Shown here: positions 1-7,154 of the stretch, one piece after another | Layout: every line of letters begins with the position of its first letter | How positions within the stretch are numbered: position 1 is the stretch's first letter | Source: Richelia sp. UBA3308 | Lineage (GTDB): Bacteria; Cyanobacteriota; Cyanobacteriia; Cyanobacteriales; Nostocaceae | Reading direction: 5' to 3' | Assembly (NCBI GenBank): GCA_002361335.1 | Contig: DESS01000224.1 | Coordinates: forward strand, 5,001-42,076 | DNA length: 37,076 nt | Program-made: the position numbers and the translations under genes | Notes under the pieces: generated by a model | Told to the model about the DNA's origin: nothing | The model's input: the letters and a program-made list of their open reading frames with translations, nothing else | Database searches by the model: none

Positions 1-167
1 CATATAGATGAAATGTGCTGTATAAATCCTACAACTTTTTCGCGATCGCCAGTTGGTGGTGGCATTTCGATAATCACCCCATCACGTAGTTCGTAAGGTA
101 TTCCTGTATTAGGATACCAATTAATGAATTCTCTAAAAGTTAATAGTTTGGGTACTGTTTGCGTCAT
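1..167 (-). CDS. Uma2 family (DUF820) protein, N-terminal part only
   Basis: The reverse strand opens with an ATG at 167 and reads through to the window edge, giving 55 residues. The protein begins MTQTVPKLLTFREF and continues with INWYPNTGIPYELRDG, then VIIEMPPPTGDREKV. The order tyrosine-glutamate-leucine-x-(D/N)-G followed by a hydrophobic strand and MPPP-(T/S)-G is the signature of the Uma2 family, which has a PD-(D/E)XK nuclease fold and is greatly expanded in cyanobacteria with unknown biological role. The catalytic Asp and Glu-x-Lys would lie beyond the window, so activity cannot be judged. It is divergent from the gene at 209 with only 41 bp between the starts, so both must be expressed from this short gap. 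Confidence 0.85.
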   Translation of the reverse strand, partial: MTQTVPKLLTFREFINWYPNTGIPYELRDGVIIEMPPPTGDREKVVGFIQHISSI

Positions 168-208
168 TTCAGTTATCAGTTATTAAGTCTTAATAGTAGA
201 TAAAATTT

Positions 209-811
209 ATGTCTTATAGAGATTTTAGTATTCCAAAAGTAAAACAAAATTTTAATTTAACTTTAGTAGAAGGTAAAAGTTTTCTTCCAGAAATTGAACC
301 AATATCACTAAGTCCTTATTTAGCGGAATTTTTAGAAGAAAGTATTCCTTTAGCAATTGCAATGGGTTCGGAAAAAGCTCGTTCTGAATTAATTATTAGT
401 CCGATTTTATTTGAAGTTAGAAAGTTTTTTAAGAAAGAAATCAGTTTTTTTTCAGGAGAAGAATTCAACGTAGATGCAAATTTAGGGTTAACGGGATTTT
501 GTGATTTTCTGATTAGTCGTTCTCCCGAACAATTATTTATTGAAGCTCCAGCAGTGGTAATTATAGAAGCAAAAAAAGAAAATCTCAAAGGTGGTTTGGG
601 ACAATGTATTGCTGAAATGATTGCAGCACAGAAATTTAATCAAGAAAATGATAAATCTATATCAACTATCTATGGAAGTGTTACTAGTGGAAATTTATGG
701 AGTTTTTTGAAATTAGAAGCAACTACTGTCACGATTGATTTGACAGAATATTTGATTCCTCCAGTGGAAAAATTATTAGGAATTTTGGTGTGGATGGTAC
801 GGGATGGATAA
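209..811 (+). CDS. Conserved cyanobacterial protein with PD-(D/E)XK nuclease-like core
   Basis: This 200-residue soluble protein has no signal peptide or membrane segment. Its central part reads GFCDFLISRS (about residues 97-106) and, after a short gap, VVIIEAKKENLKGGLGQC (about 116-133). An Asp in one strand followed by hydrophobic-Glu-x-Lys in the next, then a helix with Gly and Gln, is the arrangement of the PD-(D/E)XK restriction-endonuclease-like fold. From memory, proteins like this are widespread and uncharacterised in cyanobacteria; I know no assigned function. Its neighbour at 1-167 is also of a nuclease-fold family. The gene ends 11 bp before the stop of the convergent kinase gene. 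The nuclease reading is inference from motif spacing; an inactive or purely structural role is possible. Confidence 0.75.
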   Translation: MSYRDFSIPKVKQNFNLTLVEGKSFLPEIEPISLSPYLAEFLEESIPLAIAMGSEKARSELIISPILFEVRKFFKKEISFFSGEEFNVDANLGLTGFCDFLISRSPEQLFIEAPAVVIIEAKKENLKGGLGQCIAEMIAAQKFNQENDKSISTIYGSVTSGNLWSFLKLEATTVTIDLTEYLIPPVEKLLGILVWMVRDG

Positions 812-822
812 ATGAATGTAAA

Positions 823-2607
823 TTAAAAACACAACACCAATCGAATACCAATATCAATATCACTAAGAATACGGGTACCATGATAGCGGAAAGCACTACG
901 ACAATTACTTGGAACAACATACCAAGAGCCGCCACGGAGTATGCGAGAAGGGTTAAGATTATTCAACCAAGCACTACCATCATTAGGGGAGCCTTGATAA
1001 TTGTAATGACAACTATCTTGGCACCATTCCCATACATTTCCATGCATATCATATAAACCGAAAGCGTTGGGAGGAAATGTTCCTACTTCTGTTGTTTCTT
1101 TTCTAAAAGTTCCTGTGGGTGTAGAAGTATAAGTGTAATTTCCATCATAATTAGCTAATTCGGTAGTGATATTTTCTCCAAAATAAAAAGGTGTAGTTGT
1201 ACCAGCACGACAAGCATATTCCCATTCTGCTTCGGTTGGTAATCTGTAATTACGTCCTGTTTTTTGACTTAGTTTTTTACAAAATTTCACAGCATCATCC
1301 CAGGATACACAATCAACAGGTCGATTTTCACCTTTGAATTTAGCGGGGTTTTTCCCTGTAATTGCTTTATATTGTGCTTGGGTAATTGTATATCGACTCA
1401 TGAAGAAACTGGGTATTGTAACTTGATGTTGAGGACTTTCATTGTTTCTTCTTTTCTGTTCACTATTTGGAGAACCCATGATAAATTGTCCTCCTGGTAT
1501 TTCTACCATTTCTAAGGTGATACCATCACCTAATTTTTCAATCAAATATTTTGCTTCGCAGGTTTTCTTCCCGATTGATTTTCCTTTTTTATCAACTCTT
1601 ACAGTTGTAAATTCAAATGTCCGTAGTATGGGTTCTTCGAGTAAAGAAATTGTTTTTAAGGTCGATATATTTTGTGTTTGATTTACTGGTTGATTAATTT
1701 GGGAACTAGGGCTTTTTGAAGCGGTTGGTTTACTGATAGAAAATATTTTTTTGAGAATTGTTTGGATAATGGGTTGACTGGTTGAATTTTGTCGCAAGTT
1801 AATTGCTTGTAAAGCTTCTGCTGCATTTTGGTAACGCTGACTAACCCGAGAATGCACCATTTTTGTTAATACTTCAGCAAAATCATCAGAAATATTAACC
1901 TTATCGAGCCAAATTACTTCTCCATCTCGATTAAAATCTAATTTATCAGGTCTTATTCCCGTTAGTGCTTGTATACCAAGCATTCCCACAGCATAAATAT
2001 CGCTAGCTAATTGTGGTTTACCATTACATTGCTCGAATGGAATAAATCCTGGTGTACCAACTACTGCCGTAAAATTGGGTTCTACAATATTTCCGCATAC
2101 TACTTGCTTTACCGCACCGAAGTCAATCAAAACAATTTTCCCATCAACCCGACGACGCATGATATTTTTGGGATTAATATCGCGGTGAATAATATTTTGT
2201 TGGTGAACGACTTCTAATACTTCTAAAATTTCTTGTAAAAGCTGAATAACTTCATCTTCAGACATCTTTTGTCCCAGAGGGATTGTTTCCGTTAAATCCA
2301 CCCCATCAATAAATTCTTGAACTAAATAAAATTGATTTTTTTCCTGAAAATATTCTATTAAATTGGGAATTTGTGGGTGCATATTACCTATATTGTATAA
2401 AGTTGCAGCTTCTTTACGAAAAGCTTGTTTTACCCACTTTAATTCTTCATTTTTGAGATTTTTAGTTTTCAGACGTTTGACAACACACTTAGGTTTTAAA
2501 TCTACAGGAATACCCAAATCTTCAGCAAGATAGGTTTCACCAAATCCCCCACTTCCTATTTTTTTGATAATTTTGTATCGGTTTCGGAGTATTTGACGAA
2601 TATTCAT
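823..2607 (-). CDS. Serine/threonine protein kinase fused to FGE/sulfatase-modifying-factor-like domain
   Basis: The ATG at 2607 gives 594 residues; an in-frame TTG at 2619 would add four. The N-terminal half is a Hanks-type kinase: glycine loop GSGGFG at about 18-23, VVKRLK lysine at 44, HRDINPKN at 141-148, and DFG at 162-164. GTPGFIPFEQ stands where APE usually is. The kinase keeps all catalytic residues and should phosphorylate Ser/Thr. After a Ser/Pro-rich linker, residues from about 365 form a formylglycine-generating-enzyme-like domain (EIPGGQFIMGSP, RLPTEAEWEYACRAGT, GLYDMHGNVWEWCQD, RILRGGSW). Alignment by eye to the FGE cysteine pair places Val at the first active-site cysteine and keeps only the second (NCRSAFR), so true FGE oxidase activity is unlikely; a binding or sensing module is more plausible. 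No transmembrane segment is visible. Confidence 0.93.
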   Translation of the reverse strand: MNIRQILRNRYKIIKKIGSGGFGETYLAEDLGIPVDLKPKCVVKRLKTKNLKNEELKWVKQAFRKEAATLYNIGNMHPQIPNLIEYFQEKNQFYLVQEFIDGVDLTETIPLGQKMSEDEVIQLLQEILEVLEVVHQQNIIHRDINPKNIMRRRVDGKIVLIDFGAVKQVVCGNIVEPNFTAVVGTPGFIPFEQCNGKPQLASDIYAVGMLGIQALTGIRPDKLDFNRDGEVIWLDKVNISDDFAEVLTKMVHSRVSQRYQNAAEALQAINLRQNSTSQPIIQTILKKIFSISKPTASKSPSSQINQPVNQTQNISTLKTISLLEEPILRTFEFTTVRVDKKGKSIGKKTCEAKYLIEKLGDGITLEMVEIPGGQFIMGSPNSEQKRRNNESPQHQVTIPSFFMSRYTITQAQYKAITGKNPAKFKGENRPVDCVSWDDAVKFCKKLSQKTGRNYRLPTEAEWEYACRAGTTTPFYFGENITTELANYDGNYTYTSTPTGTFRKETTEVGTFPPNAFGLYDMHGNVWEWCQDSCHYNYQGSPNDGSAWLNNLNPSRILRGGSWYVVPSNCRSAFRYHGTRILSDIDIGIRLVLCF

Positions 2608-2643
2608 AGATTTAGTCAAGCTTTTTTCTTTTGATTTTTAAGC

Positions 2644-2706
2644 TACCTCACCCCCTTCCCCTCTACCATGCTTTGGAGAGGAGTGCTCGTAGAGCGGGGT
2701 GAGGTA
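2644..2706. repeat. Dispersed inverted-repeat element (CCTCTCC type)
   Basis: Perfect 11-bp outer arms TACCTCACCCC (2644-2654) and GGGGTGAGGTA (2696-2706) enclose an inner imperfect hairpin. The 14-mer ATGCTTTGGAGAGG at 2668-2681 recurs exactly, in the other orientation, at 7091-7104, showing that this is a mobile-like repeat family rather than a simple terminator. It lies between the divergent kinase and Rieske genes, so it does not end a plus-strand transcript of either. Confidence 0.8.
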
Positions 2707-2818
2707 TTTCATTATTGATGATAAAATTTTTTTTTCATTCAGAGTTGATTATAAAATCTTAATAAAATAACAATTACCAAACCAAATTACCAAACTAAAT
2801 TACCAAACCAACTCAACA

Positions 2819-4216
2819 ATGACAACAACTCTGACAAAAAACTCCATTGAAATTGATAAAATACCAGCTGGCGGTACAAATCCCAATCAATTCGATGTAC
2901 TAGAAGCTTGGTATCCCATTCATTATATTGATGACTTAGATAAATCCAAACTTACCCGTTTTACTCTACTGAATAAAGACGTAGTAATTTGGTGGGATAA
3001 ACAAACCTCTTCTTGGCGAGTATTTGAAGATAAATGTCCCCATCGTCTTGTACCGTTATCCGAAGGTAGAATTGCAGAAGATGGACTTTTAGAATGTCCT
3101 TATCATGGTTGGGCTTTTGCCGGTGATGGTGATTGTAAACGAATTCCCCAACAACCGGAAGGAATAAAAGCGGAAACTTCTCAAAGAGCTTGTGCTATTT
3201 CTTTTCCTACAACAATTAAACAAGGATTATTATTTGTTTTCCCTGGGAATCCAGAAAATGCAGAAAAAATCGAAGTTCCGATTATTGAAGCTATTGAAGA
3301 AACACCCAATGAATGGGTTGTGTTAAATACTTTCCGGGATTTACCTTACGATGCTTTAACCTTATTAGAAAACGTTATCGATTCGAGCCATGTTCCCTTT
3401 ACCCATCATGCTACCGTCAGCAATAGAGATAGCGTTGCACCCGTGGAATTACAATTAGTTGAATCTGGAAAAAATGGTTTTAATGGAATTTGGGAAGAAG
3501 GACCAAGAAAAGGTACATTAGGAAAACAATATACAACATTTATTGCACCGGGATTTGTATGTCACGATTTAACCGCAAAGCAATTAGGTAGAACTTTGAC
3601 GGTGGTTTATGCTACTCCCATCCGTAAGGGTGAATGTCGTTTATTTGCCCGTTTCCCCTTCAAATTCTCCTCAAAACTACCTGCTTTTTTTATTAAACTA
3701 ACCCCGCGCTGGTATTCTCACATCAGAAATAATCGCATTTTAGAAGACGATCAAATTTTCCTCCACTATCAAGAACGTTATTTAGAAGAATCTGGAGGAA
3801 GTCCTAATTTTAACAAAGCCTTTTATTTACCCACCAAAGCAGACACCTATGTATCTGAATTGCGAAAATGGGTAAATCAATATAATGCAAATCCATTTCC
3901 TGGAGAAAGTTTACCACCAAGATTATCTACAGAAGAATTATTAGATAGATATCATTCCCATACCAAACATTGCCGAAGTTGTAGCAAAGCACTCGCGATA
4001 ATTAAGAAATTGAGGATTGCGATCGCATTTCTATCAGCAATAACTTGGGCAATGATACCCTTAACAACTTTATTGCAACAAAAATCAGTAATTTTACTGG
4101 CATTAGTATCAGCAGTATTTCTTCTAGGTACGGGAGCATGGTTTGGTTTAGGGAGATTAGAAAAGCAATTTTACCAAGGTAAGGAAATACCTCCCCGTAA
4201 TTTACCTAAGAAGTAA
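2819..4216 (+). CDS. Rieske non-heme iron oxygenase, pheophorbide a oxygenase/Lls1-like
   Basis: The 465-residue protein has a Rieske [2Fe-2S] site C73-x-H75 ... C93-x2-H96 (KCPHRLVPL, LECPYHGWAF). A mononuclear iron motif follows, with N185, D188, H191 and H196 in ENVIDSSHVPFTHH. Near the C-terminus is C385-x2-C388 (HCRSCSKA), then two hydrophobic segments (about 395-440) that should anchor it in a membrane. Rieske centre, iron site, CxxC and C-terminal membrane anchor in this order are typical of the chloroplast PaO/Tic55/Lls1 branch, whose plant members open the chlorophyll macrocycle or hydroxylate chlorophyll catabolites. The substrate of cyanobacterial members is not established, so I give no gene symbol. 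The next gene starts 364 bp further on, so it is probably transcribed alone. Confidence 0.93.
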   Translation: MTTTLTKNSIEIDKIPAGGTNPNQFDVLEAWYPIHYIDDLDKSKLTRFTLLNKDVVIWWDKQTSSWRVFEDKCPHRLVPLSEGRIAEDGLLECPYHGWAFAGDGDCKRIPQQPEGIKAETSQRACAISFPTTIKQGLLFVFPGNPENAEKIEVPIIEAIEETPNEWVVLNTFRDLPYDALTLLENVIDSSHVPFTHHATVSNRDSVAPVELQLVESGKNGFNGIWEEGPRKGTLGKQYTTFIAPGFVCHDLTAKQLGRTLTVVYATPIRKGECRLFARFPFKFSSKLPAFFIKLTPRWYSHIRNNRILEDDQIFLHYQERYLEESGGSPNFNKAFYLPTKADTYVSELRKWVNQYNANPFPGESLPPRLSTEELLDRYHSHTKHCRSCSKALAIIKKLRIAIAFLSAITWAMIPLTTLLQQKSVILLALVSAVFLLGTGAWFGLGRLEKQFYQGKEIPPRNLPKK

Positions 4217-4240
4217 AACTATTGTAATTGGATATAATTG

Positions 4241-4265
4241 GACGGGCAAGATGCCCATACCACAA
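4241..4265 (-). repeat. GGGCATC-TGCCCGT hairpin repeat, copy 1
   Basis: On the minus strand it reads TTGTGGTATGGGCATC followed by TTGCCCGTC, with arms GGGCA/TGCCC. A near-identical copy lies at 24395-24420 (+) and a decayed one at 23701-23726 (+), so it is a dispersed family. Being just after the Rieske gene it may also act in 3'-end formation. Confidence 0.75.
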
Positions 4266-4299
4266 GAATTATTTCATTGGTATAACAATTCAAGGTTTT

Positions 4300-4333
4300 A
4301 AGAAACCCGGTTTCGAGAAAAATCGGGTTTCTT
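4300..4333 (+). terminator. Stem-loop after the Rieske gene, possible terminator
   Basis: Arms AAGAAACCCG and CGGGTTTCTT form a perfect 10-bp stem with a 14-nt loop. There is no run of T after it, so efficient intrinsic termination is uncertain. The GAAACCCGGTTTC core recurs at 33924-33936, so this too belongs to a dispersed hairpin family. Confidence 0.5.
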
Positions 4334-4580
4334 AATTCTGGGAAGATTTTATTTGTATTTTGATATATTTTCAGATTTGGGGAACGCAAGTACTGCAGTA
4401 CTATAAAATTGAGTTTATAACTGATACAGCGGATTGAATAAAAGAAAATTACATTCAATTTCTGATACAAATTGAGCAGGAGTGGGAGACATTGTAATGC
4501 AACGTCTCTACATTATTGATAGGAAACTTTTTGTTCTTATGTAAATTCTAATTTCATAACACTATAAAAAAATATCTACA

Positions 4581-5675
4581 ATGCCTCAAATATCCCGCAG
4601 ACAATTATTAAAACAAGGTACAACCGCTTTTATAAGTCTTTCTTCAATTAGTTTAATTAACTTAATCGCGGATTCCCTTTCGGCAGCAGAAACAGTAATT
4701 AGCAATTTGGAAAACCAAATCCCAAAGTTAATGCGAAATTCTGGAATCCCCGGAATTTCTTTAGCAATAATTCGCAATGGTGAATTATTTTGGAATCAAA
4801 GCTTTGGAGTTAAACACAAATATTTCAAAAAACCCGTTACAGACGAAACAATATTTGCTGCTGCGTCATTAACTAAACCATTATTTGCTTATGCAGTATT
4901 AAAAATGGTTGAAAGGGGAGAAATTGATTTAGATAAACCTTTAACCGAATATACCGATAAACCATTAATTGCTGATTCTAGAATCAAATTAGTCACTGCT
5001 CGTCGAGTTTTATCTCATACTACTGGTTTTCCTAATTGGAGTGGTAGCAAACCAGTGTGGTTTCAAAATAATCCCGGAACAAAATTTGGTTATTCTGGGG
5101 AAGGTTTTCTATATTTACAAAATGTAGTTGAAAAAATTACAGAAAAACCTTTAGAAGCATATTTACAACAGCAAATTTTAAAACCTTGGGGGATGAATCG
5201 CAGTAGTTTAATCTGGCAACCTGAATATGCAGAAATTGCCAGTTACGGGCACAATCGCCAAGGTAAACCCAAATCAATGAGTAAACCAAAAGCTGCGGTA
5301 TCGGCGGGAAGTTTACGTACTACTGCTGCTGAATACGCTCAATTTGCGATCGCCATGATGCAACCGGGAACAATTGACAGTAATAAGTTGACAGAAACAA
5401 GTTTACAACAGATGTTAACTCCACAAATTAAACTGAGTTATTCTCTCGATTGGGGTTTGGGTTGGGGATTAGAAAGAACTAATAAAGGAAACTTTTTTTG
5501 GCATTGGGGAGATTTAGTTACCTTTAAAAGTTTTATTGTAGCTTCCAAAGATTTAAAAACCGGAATCGTGATTTTAACTAACAGTCAAAATGGATTAAAA
5601 ATCTGTGAAAAAATTGTAAATCAAGCAATCGGTGGCAAACACCCGGCATTTAAATACTGGATGATTGATTATTAA
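4581..5675 (+). CDS. Tat-exported serine hydrolase of the beta-lactamase/S12 family
   Basis: The 364-residue protein starts MPQISRRQLLKQG, a twin-arginine signal (S5-R6-R7 ... L9-L10-K11) followed by a hydrophobic stretch, so it is exported folded to the periplasm. The catalytic set of the penicillin-binding/class C beta-lactamase family is visible: S96-L-T-K99 (nucleophile and general base), Y171-S-G, and H308-W-G where class C enzymes have K-T-G. The HxG variant is common in family S12 esterases and peptidases rather than true beta-lactamases. Likely acts on esters or D-amino-acid peptides; the substrate is unknown. It is flanked by hairpin repeats on both sides and is probably monocistronic. 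AAT-rich codon use matches its neighbours, so no transfer is suggested. Confidence 0.92.
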   Translation: MPQISRRQLLKQGTTAFISLSSISLINLIADSLSAAETVISNLENQIPKLMRNSGIPGISLAIIRNGELFWNQSFGVKHKYFKKPVTDETIFAAASLTKPLFAYAVLKMVERGEIDLDKPLTEYTDKPLIADSRIKLVTARRVLSHTTGFPNWSGSKPVWFQNNPGTKFGYSGEGFLYLQNVVEKITEKPLEAYLQQQILKPWGMNRSSLIWQPEYAEIASYGHNRQGKPKSMSKPKAAVSAGSLRTTAAEYAQFAIAMMQPGTIDSNKLTETSLQQMLTPQIKLSYSLDWGLGWGLERTNKGNFFWHWGDLVTFKSFIVASKDLKTGIVILTNSQNGLKICEKIVNQAIGGKHPAFKYWMIDY

Positions 5676-5710
5676 TTATTGATGATTAATTTTTTTTAAC
5701 CAATAACCAA

Positions 5711-5764
5711 TGTAGAGACGCGATATATCGCGTCTCTACATATAGGATATATCGCGTCTCTACA
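5711..5764. repeat. Perfect 30-bp palindrome (TGTAGAGACGCGATA family) plus second half-copy
   Basis: Positions 5711-5740 are a perfect palindrome whose left half is TGTAGAGACGCGATA. A second right half, ATATCGCGTCTCTACA, follows at about 5748-5763. Related copies are at 28656-28685 (one mismatch) and, decayed, at 33866-33895. It sits between the convergent ends of the serine hydrolase and the lipoprotein gene and could terminate both. Confidence 0.88.
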
Positions 5765-5794
5765 CCTAATATGATTTAGATTTAGCAGAAGTAA

Positions 5795-6988
5795 CTATTT
5801 AGTTTTGGCTAACATTAAATTTGACTGATTCACACCAAACTTATAACCAATACCAAAATCTAAAGGTTTGATATCTTGATTACTGGCATAAATCCGTCTT
5901 AAATCTGACTGATAACGATTGCTAAATAAACCAATGGGACGAGTATAATTACCATAAAACTTTAAATCCCATTTAGAAATATCAAAAGAATTTAAAGGCA
6001 TTCCCGAATCATCTTGTAATAGATAACTGCTGTTAGCCAAAATCATATCTCTAATATTTGAAAAACTAACGTTATGCATTAAGTAGGAAGCGGCTTTCAA
6101 ATAAGTAACAGGATTATCTAATTTATTCACAAATTTTGTTATTTGTGGATGGTTTTTTAAACCAGAATTCGATAAATCTGTCGAAAAATAATACAAATTA
6201 CGAGGTTTTGATTCTCCTTCGGGAACAAAAGCAATTTTTACCCCTGGAACCATTCCTTTTTCAAATTGTCCCACATTCGCATTTTTATCCAACCCAATGT
6301 ATTGTAAATCGAGAATACGATTTTTTGTACGTGCCATAAACACATATAGTATTGGTAATACTCCTTGTTTTCGCAAATCAACTTTCATATCTTTGGTACG
6401 AAAGAAACTAAATCGTAAAATTTCTGATAAAGAACTTCTTGCTTGACGTAATACAGTATCACTTTGATTAGCAGAAAGTTGTGCCAAATCTGGAACTTTA
6501 CCAACTGGTTCCAAACCTATTAAAACCATTTCCTTCGCTTTAGGAAATAAAGCATAAGCATAAAGAAAATCTGGTCCGCTGAAGGGATAAAAAAGAGATG
6601 GAGATTTAGAATTTATTTTTTCTAATTCCTTATCAGTCCATTTTCTTACCTTTGCTAACTGCTTATTTTCTAATTTTGACCAAGCATTTTTATAATAATT
6701 CTGATGAGAATTCCAACCAGGATTTTTCTGTACCTTAGCTACAGGGCTTTGACTATCAACTTCCATTCCTGCAAGCAATTTCGCCGTATCGGTTAATTTC
6801 GTAGATTTTTCTTTGTCAAACTTTGCTAATGGATCTACAGGTTTAGTTATTCTATCTTGTATCTGTTGATTTTCATTAGAAATAGTATTATTCTTTCCAA
6901 CATTTTCGCCAGAATTACAACCTTGTAATAATAATAATGTGCCAACAGCAGTACTAAAAAAAGCCGAAAGTAATTTATTGTTGTTCAT
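5795..6988 (-). CDS. Unrecognised lipoprotein, 397 residues
   Basis: The N-terminus MNNNKLLSAFF is followed by a hydrophobic core and the lipobox LLQGC with the lipidated cysteine at 24, so the mature protein is a membrane-anchored lipoprotein outside the cytoplasm. After a low-complexity Asn/Glu/Lys linker comes a single long soluble domain. It contains SLFYPFSGPDFLYAYALF (about residues 130-147), MVLIGLEPVGKVPDL, and a C-terminal half rich in Tyr/Asn with a FYGNYTRPIGLFSNRYQ segment. I do not recognise the family. There are no catalytic motifs I can defend. It faces the serine hydrolase convergently and lies 608 bp upstream of nothing on its own strand except the APC permease, from which it is separated by a repeat. 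Confidence 0.85.
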   Translation of the reverse strand: MNNNKLLSAFFSTAVGTLLLLQGCNSGENVGKNNTISNENQQIQDRITKPVDPLAKFDKEKSTKLTDTAKLLAGMEVDSQSPVAKVQKNPGWNSHQNYYKNAWSKLENKQLAKVRKWTDKELEKINSKSPSLFYPFSGPDFLYAYALFPKAKEMVLIGLEPVGKVPDLAQLSANQSDTVLRQARSSLSEILRFSFFRTKDMKVDLRKQGVLPILYVFMARTKNRILDLQYIGLDKNANVGQFEKGMVPGVKIAFVPEGESKPRNLYYFSTDLSNSGLKNHPQITKFVNKLDNPVTYLKAASYLMHNVSFSNIRDMILANSSYLLQDDSGMPLNSFDISKWDLKFYGNYTRPIGLFSNRYQSDLRRIYASNQDIKPLDFGIGYKFGVNQSNLMLAKTK

Positions 6989-7089
6989 GATTTTAGAGTA
7001 ATTTTTTCAAACTGATTCATCAATCAGGTTTTTATAGCTATCTTCAGTTGAATCGAATCCAAATTAATCAACTACCCCGCCTCCGCCAC

Positions 7090-7113
7090 CCCTCTCCAAA
7101 GCATCGGAGAGGG
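7090..7113. repeat. CCTCTCC-type inverted repeat, second copy
   Basis: CCCTCTCC (7090-7097) and GGAGAGGG (7106-7113) form an 8-bp perfect stem. The stretch CCTCTCCAAAGCAT (7091-7104) is the exact reverse complement of 2668-2681. It lies between two minus-strand genes, downstream of the permease. Confidence 0.75.
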
Positions 7114-7154
7114 CAAGGTGTGAGGTTCCACACATTGTATTGCACTCAAGATAG

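Larger units (their letters stand above)
4217..4580. other. Intergenic region with two hairpin repeats
   Basis: No coding sequence is convincing here. It holds a minus-oriented copy of the GGGCATC hairpin repeat (4241-4265), a long stem-loop (4300-4333), and a lone half-site AACGTCTCTACA (about 4500-4511) of the palindrome family found at 5711. The remainder is AT-rich and leads into the serine hydrolase gene; I see no clear promoter boxes. Confidence 0.6.

Noticed and set aside
790..1056. Open frame on the plus strand overlapping the end of the kinase gene
   Set aside because: It runs opposite the conserved FGE-like domain, has no motif and no ribosome site.
4219..4470. Minus-strand frame of 83 residues after the Rieske gene
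   Set aside because: It is made mostly of the two hairpin repeats in this gap and has no recognisable features.
7040..7065. tRNA T-arm-like string GTTGAATCGAATCC
   Set aside because: No acceptor stem, anticodon stem or CCA context surrounds it; chance match.
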